DNA from: Candidatus Moranbacteria bacterium RIFCSPLOWO2_12_FULL_48_12 | GTDB taxonomy: Bacteria; Patescibacteriota; Minisyncoccia; Moranbacterales; UBA1568 | Assembly: GCA_001784735.1 (NCBI GenBank) | Contig: MFSB01000022.1 | Span: 1,113-7,650, forward strand | Length of the DNA stretch: 6,538 nt | Direction: 5' to 3' | In this document: in pieces, positions 1 through 5,054 of the stretch | Position numbering within the stretch: position 1 is the stretch's first letter | Layout of the letters: every line of letters starts with the position of its first letter | Translations under genes and position numbers: made by a program | Notes under the pieces: model-generated | Told to the model about the DNA's origin: nothing | What the model saw: only the letters and a program-made list of their open reading frames with translations | Database searches by the model: none

Positions 1-550
1 CGTTCTTCAATTCCAAATATTCTTCGAAGCTCAATACCGGCAAAGAAAATTCATAAATCCTGCCAGCCAAACTTTCCGTAGTCTTCTTGCGCAGGAATAA
101 CGAAGATGAGCCGCTTATGACAAATTTGATCCGGACATCAGTATCATAATAGCGTTTCAGAATATGCTGCCAGTTCCGATTATATTGTATCTCATCCAAA
201 AAAATGTAGAGTCTCCCATCTTTGGGCGCGATTTTTTCCAGATATTCATTCAAATAATTTGCGATGGTGATGTTTCCAGGGATGATGGCCTCATCAAAAG
301 TCAGGAATAATATCGCCTCCGGCTGGACGCTTGCCAGCAATTTTTTGATCAGCTGTTTCAGAAGAATTGTCTTTCCGGTACGGCGCAGCCCGACAATAGA
401 AAGAATCTGCCTCTCATGAAGATACGGAAAAATTTCACCGAACAGCTTTCGTTCATACGTGATATACGCCAGCTCGGAAAAGAAAGCTTCTGGCATACTC
501 CAGTGCTTATTCTGTCGATAAATTTCCGCTAAAATAAAGGATTTTTTCAT
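1..550 (-). CDS. AAA_14/DUF4143-type ATP-binding protein, C-terminal part outside window
   Basis: This reading frame starts at ATG 550 and runs open for 183 codons to the window edge, so the C-terminal half is missing. The visible part is a P-loop ATPase domain. Walker A is GLRRTGKT at residues 54-61. Walker B is LYIFLDEIQ at about 114-122. A sensor-like strand FVISGSSS lies at 143-150, followed by LAGR at 161-164 and LSFEEYLEL near 173-181. This order (Walker A, DEIQ, SGSSS, LAGR, FEEYL) is typical of the AAA_14 ATPases that carry a DUF4143 C-terminal domain; that domain would lie beyond the edge. Such proteins occur in many copies in some genomes and their cellular role is not settled. No ATG lies upstream in frame and there is no clear Shine-Dalgarno site. 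The gene has its own promoter with palindromes, embedded in the tail of a truncated upstream gene. Confidence 0.88.
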   Translation of the reverse strand, partial: MKKSFILAEIYRQNKHWSMPEAFFSELAYITYERKLFGEIFPYLHERQILSIVGLRRTGKTILLKQLIKKLLASVQPEAILFLTFDEAIIPGNITIANYLNEYLEKIAPKDGRLYIFLDEIQYNRNWQHILKRYYDTDVRIKFVISGSSSLFLRKKTTESLAGRIYEFSLPVLSFEEYLELKN

Positions 551-570
551 ATATTTACATCTATAGGTAG

Positions 571-598
571 AGTAATTACTATAAATGTAGCATTTATA
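571..598. promoter_or_regulatory. Adjacent palindromes, possible operator
   Basis: Two dyads abut. TATAAATG-TAG-CATTTATA (580-598) has perfect 8-bp arms and covers the proposed -10 and part of the spacer. AGTAATTACT (571-580) is a perfect 10-bp palindrome over the expected transcription start. Dyads at these positions are what a dimeric repressor site looks like, but no regulator gene is visible here and AT-rich DNA yields palindromes easily. The operator role is inference. Confidence 0.35.
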
Positions 599-612
599 TG
601 GACAGATGTCAA
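584..612 (-). promoter_or_regulatory. Sigma70-type promoter of the ATPase gene
   Basis: On the minus strand a perfect -35 hexamer TTGACA (607-612) is followed by a 17-bp spacer and TACATT (584-589). The TG two bases before it gives an extended -10, TGCTACATT. Transcription would begin near 577, leaving a leader of about 27 nt before ATG 550. The -35 box overlaps the TGA stop (609-611) of the short upstream frame, so the promoter sits in the remains of that gene. The -10 matches only 4 of 6 consensus bases, which would suit a regulated promoter. Confidence 0.6.
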
Positions 613-758
613 TATGGGAGTTTCATCCCCCCCCCGCCATCCCAGGTGCGGATCACGCCGAAAGCTTCGTCGGCATACCAAAAGATGCCGGCTCCCACAG
701 CGAGAATGACCGCTATCGAGAAAAAAGCGAAATGATTTTTCTGTATGCGAAAAAGCAT
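609..758 (-). pseudogene. Truncated exported-protein gene (signal anchor plus TWDGGG motif)
   Basis: The frame ATG 758 to TGA 609 encodes 49 residues. The N-terminus has a short basic start (MLFRIQKN), then a hydrophobic segment at about residues 10-28 (FAFFSIAVILAVGAGIFWYA), i.e. a signal peptide or anchor. It ends in VIRTWDGGGG. TWDGGG soon after a signal peptide is a motif I associate with large secreted CPR surface proteins, where it opens a repeat domain of many hundred residues. Here the frame runs into a tract of nine G (627-635 on the minus strand) and stops 5 codons later. One extra G would extend the frame to a TGA at about 547-549, just inside the ATPase start. The gene is therefore either a remnant cut off by arrival of the ATPase gene, or a frame-shifted or slippage-prone locus. 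It is too short to be the complete protein. Confidence 0.55.
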
Positions 759-764
759 AGATTC

Positions 765-773
765 ATTATATCA
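765..773 (-). promoter_or_regulatory. Extended -10 element TGATATAAT
   Basis: On the minus strand TGATATAAT is a full-consensus extended -10 (TGnTATAAT). The ATG of the truncated exported-protein gene begins 6 nt after it, so transcription would start at or next to the A of the start codon and give a leaderless mRNA. No recognisable -35 lies 16-18 bp upstream, which extended -10 promoters can tolerate. Confidence 0.5.
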
Positions 774-856
774 CCCCATTCCTCAGTCAGGCTCCCAAAC
801 AGAGCGCTTTTAATCCTTAATTCCTCGTAGCTCTGCTGCAGGGCAATTCATCTCGC

Positions 857-895
857 CTGTACACCAAAATCCGCGGTCGCGGAATAATATGTACA
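857..895. repeat. REP-like palindromic repeat, copy 1
   Basis: This 39-bp unit has nested dyad symmetry about one centre. The inner stem is TCCGCG-GT-CGCGGA (870-883) and the outer arms are TGTACA (858-863) and TGTACA (890-895), with an AT-rich internal loop between. It matches copy 2 at 36 of 39 positions. The surrounding stretch 759-995 contains no gene I can support: only these two repeats, the extended -10 element and a small AT-rich inverted repeat, ATTGAAA-T-TTTCAAT (901-915). The units lie downstream of the PAP2 stop and could act as a transcript 3' end. Confidence 0.75.
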
Positions 896-935
896 CAAGA
901 ATTGAAATTTTCAATAGGGAGATTCATTTTTTTAT

Positions 936-974
936 CTGTACGCTAAAATCCGCGGTCGCGGAATAATGTGTACA
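936..974. repeat. REP-like palindromic repeat, copy 2
   Basis: This second 39-bp unit is in the same orientation, 79 bp from copy 1. Differences fall at unit positions 7 (A to G), 9 (C to T) and 33 (A to G). Position 7 becomes a G-T wobble opposite position 34, and position 33 creates a new C-G pair with position 8, so the dyad is kept. Both copies are preceded by GGG, two bases and ATTCAT (841-850 and 917-927), so the full repeat unit may be about 55-60 bp. It lies 21 bp past the PAP2 stop codon. Confidence 0.75.
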
Positions 975-995
975 ACGCCTACATTGAGGAAAATA

Positions 996-1481
996 TTAAT
1001 TTGTATATTTTTCAGAAAATCTTTCCCATACTTTCGGACAAATATATTCAAAAACGACATACGTCACAATAGATGCGATTGCCATACTCCCGTAAATATC
1101 AGCGAAATGATGGATTCCGGCAAAAACCCGTGAAATACCGACTACGAAAGCTATCGCAAACAACAAGAAGCCGAGTTTACGATGAAAAAAGAATATGACG
1201 GCCGCTACTGCGCTGCTCAAAAGAGTATGGTCCGATGGAAAACCATTGTCTGCAGTATGCGGCAGAAGCGGCGTGAACTGTCCGACCACAAACGGCCGCG
1301 GGTCATAATAAAAATTACTGATGATTTTTGCCGCAATGTACGTAAGAGGCAAAGCGATCACGGCCATCAAGGCAATCTTCCATCGCAATTCTTTCGGTTG
1401 CCGCCACAAATATACAAATGCAACAATAATTATGACGAGATAAAGATATTGTGCACTGAAGATGATGAGTACATCAAACAT
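996..1481 (-). CDS. PAP2-superfamily phosphatase, undecaprenyl-diphosphatase-like
   Basis: This 161-residue membrane protein has all three PAP2 phosphatase motifs: K52 with R62-P63 (KIISNFYYDPRP), P82-S83-D84-H85, and S117-R118 with H124 and D128 (SRVFAGIHHFAD). The histidines are the catalytic pair of the family. Hydrophobic segments at about 8-26, 36-54, 88-99, 103-121 and 129-147 give a multi-pass topology. PSDH in motif 2 and the short length resemble BcrC-type undecaprenyl-diphosphate phosphatases, which recycle the lipid carrier for peptidoglycan and surface glycans. Other lipid phosphatases share the motifs, so the substrate is inference. The ATG is only 12 bp past the S23 stop and is preceded directly by heptamer repeats with no Shine-Dalgarno site, so it is probably translated on the exonuclease-S23 transcript. 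Confidence 0.85.
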   Translation of the reverse strand: MFDVLIIFSAQYLYLVIIIVAFVYLWRQPKELRWKIALMAVIALPLTYIAAKIISNFYYDPRPFVVGQFTPLLPHTADNGFPSDHTLLSSAVAAVIFFFHRKLGFLLFAIAFVVGISRVFAGIHHFADIYGSMAIASIVTYVVFEYICPKVWERFSEKYTN

Positions 1482-1509
1482 ACGACTAACAACTTACGAC
1501 TTACGACGA
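1482..1509. repeat. Heptamer array, left flank of the S23 gene
   Basis: Four consecutive 7-bp units read ACGACTA, ACAACTT, ACGACTT and ACGACGA on the plus strand (re-phased consensus GACTTAC). The stretch at 1478-1493 is a perfect 16-bp inverted match to 1884-1899 on the other side of the S23 gene. The array contains the S23 stop codon and its last four sense codons, and it ends against the PAP2 start codon. Confidence 0.8.
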
Positions 1510-1871
1510 GAAATACTTCTCTTAAAACCACCTATCTGATTTGAGATATGATCAACTCTCTGAAAAATATCTGAAAACTCTGATTCTGTTAAAAGTTTGT
1601 TCCGCTTTAAGGTATCGACAGAAGCCAACACCTCAAACAGGGAACCAAGCGCAATATCAAAATAACGATTTAATTCTCTATCTGATGATTTACCGCTTCC
1701 TTCGGCTATATTTAATACAACTGATAAACAAGAACGAATTATCTGACTTCCAAACTCAAAACGATACTCTTTTGGTAAATCTCTTACTACCTTAAGTACA
1801 ATCGAAAAAAGATCCTGTGCATCATTATACATCTCCCAATTCAAAAATCGAAACTTGTCCATAGTCCCCAT
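1494..1871 (-). CDS. Four-helix-bundle protein, S23/IVS family
   Basis: This 125-residue protein is of the family first described in intervening sequences of 23S rRNA (S23, TIGR02436/PF05635 type). Visible hallmarks are WEMYNDAQDLF near 12-22, EYRFEFGSQIIRSCLSV at 35-51, NIAEGSGKSSDRE at 54-66 and FDIALGSLFEV at 71-81. It is predicted to be all-helical with no membrane segment or catalytic motif; the molecular function of the family is unknown. Length is normal. An alternative start at ATG 1862 (MDKFRF) is equally likely; neither has a good Shine-Dalgarno site. The final residues RRKS and the stop are encoded by the left heptamer array. Arrays on both sides in inverted orientation make the gene look like a discrete cassette inserted between the exonuclease and PAP2 genes. 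Its base composition is visibly more AT-rich than that of glmS and the exonuclease. Confidence 0.88.
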   Translation of the reverse strand: MGTMDKFRFLNWEMYNDAQDLFSIVLKVVRDLPKEYRFEFGSQIIRSCLSVVLNIAEGSGKSSDRELNRYFDIALGSLFEVLASVDTLKRNKLLTESEFSDIFQRVDHISNQIGGFKRSISRRKS

Positions 1872-1872
1872 T

Positions 1873-1907
1873 GTTGGTCGTTCGTTGTTAGTCGTATGTC
1901 GTCAGTT
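1873..1907. repeat. Heptamer array, right flank of the S23 gene
   Basis: Five 7-bp units read GTTGGTC, GTTCGTT, GTTAGTC, GTATGTC and GTCAGTT on the plus strand. On the minus strand they read GACCAAC, AACGAAC, GACTAAC, GACATAC and AACTGAC, the same family as the left array but inverted. The array fills the 38-bp gap between the exonuclease stop (1910) and the S23 start (1871). Confidence 0.8.
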
Positions 1908-1909
1908 TT

Positions 1910-2584
1910 TTAAAACAGCGTCCCAAACGGTTTGACATCGGCCAGCAGAGCATGCTCAGTTTTGGCTGATTCAAGCAGTTTTTTGTTGCCATGCAGGTCT
2001 GCCAGATAGTCCCAGTTCCGGAACTCCGGATATTTCTCCAATTGTTTCTCAAGAATCTCCACCGTCGCCCGCACATCTCCCGCACCGGTATGCGCAGCGG
2101 CATGTTCCTTGCCGCAGTACAGCTTATACGCCGCAGAGAGATTGCGCGGCGCGAACATATCGCGCGCCTCCATCTTGTGATACAGAATTTTCGCATCTAG
2201 TATTCTCTTCGCTGTGAAATCGAAGTTTTTTCCCACCAACGCGAACTCCCCCTTGAGAAACGGGAGATCAAACCCGATAATGTTGAACCCGCCCACATCC
2301 GCCCCCTCGAACATGCTCCACAGCTCATAGGAAAGCTTGGCGAAACTCGGGGCCGAGGCGACATCTTTGTCATAGATGCCGTTGATGCGGCTGGCATCCG
2401 GCGAGATCGGTTTCCCGGGATTGATGCGCTGGCAATAAGCGACTACTTCCCCCGAAGGCAGGATCTTTTCGTAGGCAATTTCGACGATCTTATCCTCTCC
2501 GGGCGTCAGCCCCGTCGTTTCCAGATCGAAAATGATGAGCGGTTTATCAAGCGGCAAGAACTGCGCAATAGTGGTATGAGCCAT
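1910..2584 (-). CDS. DEDDh 3'-5' exonuclease (DnaQ/RNase T type)
   Basis: This 224-residue protein has a single exonuclease domain. Motif ExoI is FDLETTGL with D20 and E22. Motif ExoII is NIIGFDLPFL with D106. Motif ExoIII is HTGAGDV with H165 and D170, so all five DEDDh residues are present for two-metal-ion hydrolysis of 3' ends. The domain covers about residues 15-180; the last 40 residues, with RNWDYLADLHGNKKLL, form an extra helical tail. It resembles stand-alone epsilon-like or exodeoxyribonuclease X/RNase T-like enzymes; the motifs do not settle whether DNA or RNA is the target. Without a polymerase domain or a polC neighbour I do not call it dnaQ. The ATG at 2584 is preceded by a weak GAAGAT. 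A candidate -10 lies about 30 bp upstream, so this gene probably heads a transcript with the S23 and PAP2 genes. Confidence 0.88.
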   Translation of the reverse strand: MAHTTIAQFLPLDKPLIIFDLETTGLTPGEDKIVEIAYEKILPSGEVVAYCQRINPGKPISPDASRINGIYDKDVASAPSFAKLSYELWSMFEGADVGGFNIIGFDLPFLKGEFALVGKNFDFTAKRILDAKILYHKMEARDMFAPRNLSAAYKLYCGKEHAAAHTGAGDVRATVEILEKQLEKYPEFRNWDYLADLHGNKKLLESAKTEHALLADVKPFGTLF

Positions 2585-2613
2585 ATCTTCAAAAAAATAC
2601 CTTAATGCTCTCT

Positions 2614-2619
2614 ATTCTA
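2614..2619 (-). promoter_or_regulatory. Candidate -10 box upstream of the exonuclease
   Basis: TAGAAT in the context TTTTAGGGTAGAATAG on the minus strand is one base off TATAAT. It would start transcription near 2607, giving a leader of about 23 nt. I find no convincing -35 at the usual spacing, so this is tentative. It would make the exonuclease, S23 and PAP2 genes a unit separate from glmS-DUF559. Confidence 0.35.
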
Positions 2620-2651
2620 CCCTAAAACCACACTTTCTCCCACAATCCCCT

Positions 2652-2690
2652 CCCCTCCTTTCAAAGGAGGGGACTGAGGGGTGGTTCTGA
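2652..2690. repeat. Inverted-repeat flank, 3' side of the DUF559 gene
   Basis: CCCCTCCTTT-C-AAAGGAGGGG (2652-2672) is a hairpin with perfect 10-bp arms and a 1-nt loop. It is followed by ACTGAGGGGTGGTTCTGAT up to the stop codon at 2692. Read toward the gene, this flank resembles the other side: both contain a GGAGG-type stem, TGAGG and GGTT(C/A)TGAT. The hairpin could also act as a 3' transcript end, but no T run follows on the minus strand. Confidence 0.7.
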
Positions 2691-2691
2691 T

Positions 2692-3039
2692 TTACTCCAA
2701 ATGTTCCTCTATTCTCAAAATCACTCCCTCCAAATTATCATTCACCTCATTATTCCAAAATCGTAAAATTTTCAATCCCAAGCTTTCCAAATATGTTGTT
2801 CTGTCATTATCATACGTTTCATTCTCTTTATGTCGCCAGCCATCAATTTCTACTATCAGTTTCTTCTCAGGACAGTAAAAATCAACAATGTATTTCCCAA
2901 TTGATTCCTGCCGGCGAAATTTATACCCCAGACCGTTTCTTCGCAATCGTGACCACAAAATAACTTCTTGGGGAGTTGCATTATTTCGCAAGTTTTTCCT
3001 TTTATTTTTTTCTTCTTTTGAATTGTATATTTTTATCAT
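2692..3039 (-). CDS. DUF559 endonuclease-like protein
   Basis: This 115-residue protein fits the DUF559 family, which has a Vsr/restriction-endonuclease-like fold. The N-terminus has the usual LRNNATPQEVILWSRLRR (17-34), then KFRRQESIGKY (40-50), then the probable active-site region VDFYCPEKKLIVEIDG (52-67) with D53, E64 and D66, then H70 and R80, and ILRFWNNEV (91-99). Length is typical for a stand-alone member. DNA cleavage is expected from the fold; the biological role of the family is not known to me. The ATG is 4 bp after AGGAGG (3044-3049), the best ribosome-binding site in the window, and that site is part of the flanking repeat. The gene is clearly more AT-rich than glmS upstream. Imperfect inverted repeats on both sides suggest a self-contained cassette inserted after glmS. 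Confidence 0.9.
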   Translation of the reverse strand: MIKIYNSKEEKNKRKNLRNNATPQEVILWSRLRRNGLGYKFRRQESIGKYIVDFYCPEKKLIVEIDGWRHKENETYDNDRTTYLESLGLKILRFWNNEVNDNLEGVILRIEEHLE

Positions 3040-3040
3040 A

Positions 3041-3075
3041 ACCCCTCCTCATTCCTCCCCTTAAAAATGGGAGGA
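3041..3075. repeat. Inverted-repeat flank, 5' side of the DUF559 gene, carrying its RBS
   Basis: TCCTCCC (3053-3059) and GGGAGGA (3069-3075) pair as a 7-bp stem with a 9-nt loop, 7 bp past the glmS stop. The gene-proximal part, read on the minus strand, is GGAATGAGGAGGGGTTATGAT, matching the pattern GGACTGAGGGGTGGTTCTGAT of the opposite flank. AGGAGG within it (3044-3049) serves as the Shine-Dalgarno site of the DUF559 gene, so the repeat provides its translation signal. Confidence 0.65.
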
Positions 3076-3082
3076 GGTAAGA

Positions 3083-4960
3083 TCACTCAACGGTAACGCT
3101 TTTCGCCAAATTCCTCGGTTTGTCAATATCATATCCTCTTTCCACGGCGACATAGTAAGCGAACAATTGCAATGGGATGACAGCCAAGAGCGGTGAGAGC
3201 ATCTCCAGCGTCTTGGGGATGAAGATCACATCGGTCGCTTTCTTGGCGAGCGCGGTATCGCCCTCTGTCGCGATGGCCAATATCTTCCCGCCCCGGGCGA
3301 GAATTTCCTCCATCCCGCTCACATTCTTTTCATACACGCTGTCTTTCGGCATAATCATCACCGTTACTACTGATGAATCGATGAGCGCGATAGGCCCGTG
3401 TTTCATTTCCCCTGTCGGATAGCCTTGGGCCGGCGCATAGGCTATTTCCTTGATCTTGAGCGCCCCCTCCAGCGCGTTGGGAAAATTATATTTCCGGCCG
3501 AGATAGAGATAGTGCGCTTGCTTGGCATATTTCTTCGCCAGCTTCTTGATGTCTTTCGCCTGTGCCAAAACCCGCTCCATATATTTTGGAATTTGCTCGA
3601 GTTCCTTGGCAATGCGCTTTCCCATCACGAGAGACAGTCCCCTCTGCCGCCCCAAGTAAAGAGTAAGAAGGGACAAAATGGCCAACTGGGAAGTGAATGC
3701 TTTCGTGGAAGCCACAGATATCTCCGGGCCGGCGTGGCAATACACCCCCGCATCCGTTTCCCGAGCGATCGTCGACCCCACGACATTCACGATACCGAGT
3801 ACGAGGGCTCCTTTTTCTTTGGCCTCCCGGATGGCAGCCAGCGTATCGGCCGTTTCGCCCGACTGCGAGATGGCGATGACTGCGGTTTTCCTGTCGAGAA
3901 GCGGTTTGCGATAGCGGAATTCCGATGCCATTTCCACTTCTGTCGGGATACCGGCATATTCTTCGAACATATATTCACCCACTAAACCAGAATGATAAGA
4001 AGTGCCGCACGACACGATAACAATGCGATTGATCGAACGCAAACGTTTTTCCACTGCGCTGAGTCCCCCGAGTTGGGCCATTCCCTCTTCGAGGATAAGC
4101 CGCCCGCGCAGAGCATCCGCGAAACTTTTCGGCTGATCAAAAATTTCCTTGAGCATGAAATGCGCGTAGCCGCTGTGTTCGGCAACGGTTTTATCCCACT
4201 CGAGCGTCAATTCCTCTTTTTCCCGTTTCCGACTGGAGAGCGTCTTCACCACATACCCGTCACGTCTAATGACTGCGATCTCATCGTCGTCGAGGTATAC
4301 GACGCGCTTCACATCCCCCACCAAGGCCGACACATCGGACGCGATAAACATTTCTCCGCTTCCGATACCGAGTACCAGCGGGCTGGAGAAGCGTGCAGCC
4401 AGCATTATTTCGGGGTCTTCTGTCGCGATGGCGACGATGCCGTACGCTCCCCTCAATTGCTTGAGCGTTTTCACAAACGCCTCTTCAAAACCAACTTTTC
4501 TTTTTTCGCCTGAAGGAGACATTTCTTCTTCCAAAAGATGGGCGATGACTTCTGTATCCGTTTCTGATCGGAACTTGTGCCCGCGTTTCTCGAGAACCTC
4601 TTTCAATTCTCGATGATTCTCGATGATGCCGTTATGCACTACCGCCACAAGCCCTTTGCAATCGATATGCGGATGAGCGTTCCTCTCCGATGGCTTGCCA
4701 TGCGTCGCCCAGCGCGTGTGCGCGATCCCAATACCGGACACAAAAACCCCCTCCATTTTCATTTGGAGTGCCGCCACCTTGCCTAGCGCTTTGATCGCTT
4801 TGATTTTCCACCTTTTGGAAGCCTTGCTTCCACGCTGCGCGCCCTTTTCCAAAAAAGCCACTCCCGCCGAATCATAGCCGCGGTATTCCAAACGTTTGAG
4901 ACCTTCTATCAGAAAATCCTTCGCCGGCCGCTTTCCGAAATAACCTACGATGCCGCACAT
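3083..4960 (-). CDS. glmS: Glutamine--fructose-6-phosphate aminotransferase (isomerizing)
   Basis: GlmS converts fructose-6-phosphate and glutamine to glucosamine-6-phosphate and glutamate, the first step toward UDP-GlcNAc and peptidoglycan. The 625 residues are close to the usual 600-610. The N-terminal amidotransferase domain starts MCGIVGYFG with nucleophile C2, and has LEYRGYDSAG (24-33), HTRWATHG (81-88), NGIIENH (110-116) and SETDTEVIAHL (132-142). Two SIS domains follow: SCGTSYHSG (317-325), SQSGETADT (365-373) and ASTKAFTSQ (417-425). The isomerase site is intact, with K502, E505 and H521 in LKIKEIAY...GEMKHGP and K620 in the terminal LAKSVTVE. A basic insertion at about 40-70 (QRGSKASKRWKIKAIK) and APAQGY in place of the common HAEAY are mild deviations. 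The start is fixed by C2. No Shine-Dalgarno site is visible and the 82-bp leader is filled by heptamer repeats, leaving no room for a glmS ribozyme. Confidence 0.97.
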   Translation of the reverse strand: MCGIVGYFGKRPAKDFLIEGLKRLEYRGYDSAGVAFLEKGAQRGSKASKRWKIKAIKALGKVAALQMKMEGVFVSGIGIAHTRWATHGKPSERNAHPHIDCKGLVAVVHNGIIENHRELKEVLEKRGHKFRSETDTEVIAHLLEEEMSPSGEKRKVGFEEAFVKTLKQLRGAYGIVAIATEDPEIMLAARFSSPLVLGIGSGEMFIASDVSALVGDVKRVVYLDDDEIAVIRRDGYVVKTLSSRKREKEELTLEWDKTVAEHSGYAHFMLKEIFDQPKSFADALRGRLILEEGMAQLGGLSAVEKRLRSINRIVIVSCGTSYHSGLVGEYMFEEYAGIPTEVEMASEFRYRKPLLDRKTAVIAISQSGETADTLAAIREAKEKGALVLGIVNVVGSTIARETDAGVYCHAGPEISVASTKAFTSQLAILSLLTLYLGRQRGLSLVMGKRIAKELEQIPKYMERVLAQAKDIKKLAKKYAKQAHYLYLGRKYNFPNALEGALKIKEIAYAPAQGYPTGEMKHGPIALIDSSVVTVMIMPKDSVYEKNVSGMEEILARGGKILAIATEGDTALAKKATDVIFIPKTLEMLSPLLAVIPLQLFAYYVAVERGYDIDKPRNLAKSVTVE

Positions 4961-4970
4961 AGTGTTGGAG

Positions 4971-5054
4971 AATTAGGAATTTAGAATCATGAATCAAGAA
5001 TAAAGATGAAAAAAAATACGCTTTATGATTTTGGAATATGAATCATGAATAATG
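4971..5054. repeat. Heptamer repeat block between HAD gene and glmS
   Basis: Five 7-bp units AATTAGG, AATTTAG, AATCATG, AATCAAG and AATAAAG occupy 4971-5005. After a 28-bp A-rich interval, GAATATG, AATCATG and AATAATG occupy 5034-5054. GAATCATGAAT occurs in both halves in the same orientation. The right half encodes the last residues and stop of the HAD protein; the left half lies in the glmS leader. This family differs from the GACTTAC heptamers around the S23 gene but has the same period. Confidence 0.7.

Noticed and set aside
606..830. Plus-strand 74-codon frame
   Set aside because: It overlaps the minus-strand signal-anchor fragment, whose TWDGGG motif and promoter are far more convincing; the plus-strand peptide has no recognisable features.
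1494..1871. S23 gene as a 23S rRNA intervening sequence
   Set aside because: The flanks are protein genes, with no 23S rRNA sequence in the window.
1888..2397. Alternative frames within the exonuclease (102 and 66 codons, minus strand)
   Set aside because: Out-of-frame shadows of the DEDDh exonuclease, rich in Arg/Ser and lacking motifs.
3398..4513. Long plus-strand open frames (195 and 173 codons) opposite glmS
   Set aside because: They lie wholly antisense to the intact, motif-complete glmS and show no family motif; they are by-products of its codon use.
4817..4831. Small inverted repeat GGAAGC-CTT-GCTTCC inside glmS
   Set aside because: Short and within coding sequence in the variable basic segment; a 6-bp stem is expected by chance in a gene of this length.
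4961..5042. glmS ribozyme or riboswitch in the glmS leader
   Set aside because: Only 82 bp separate glmS from the upstream gene and this is heptamer repeat; there is no room for a conserved ribozyme core.
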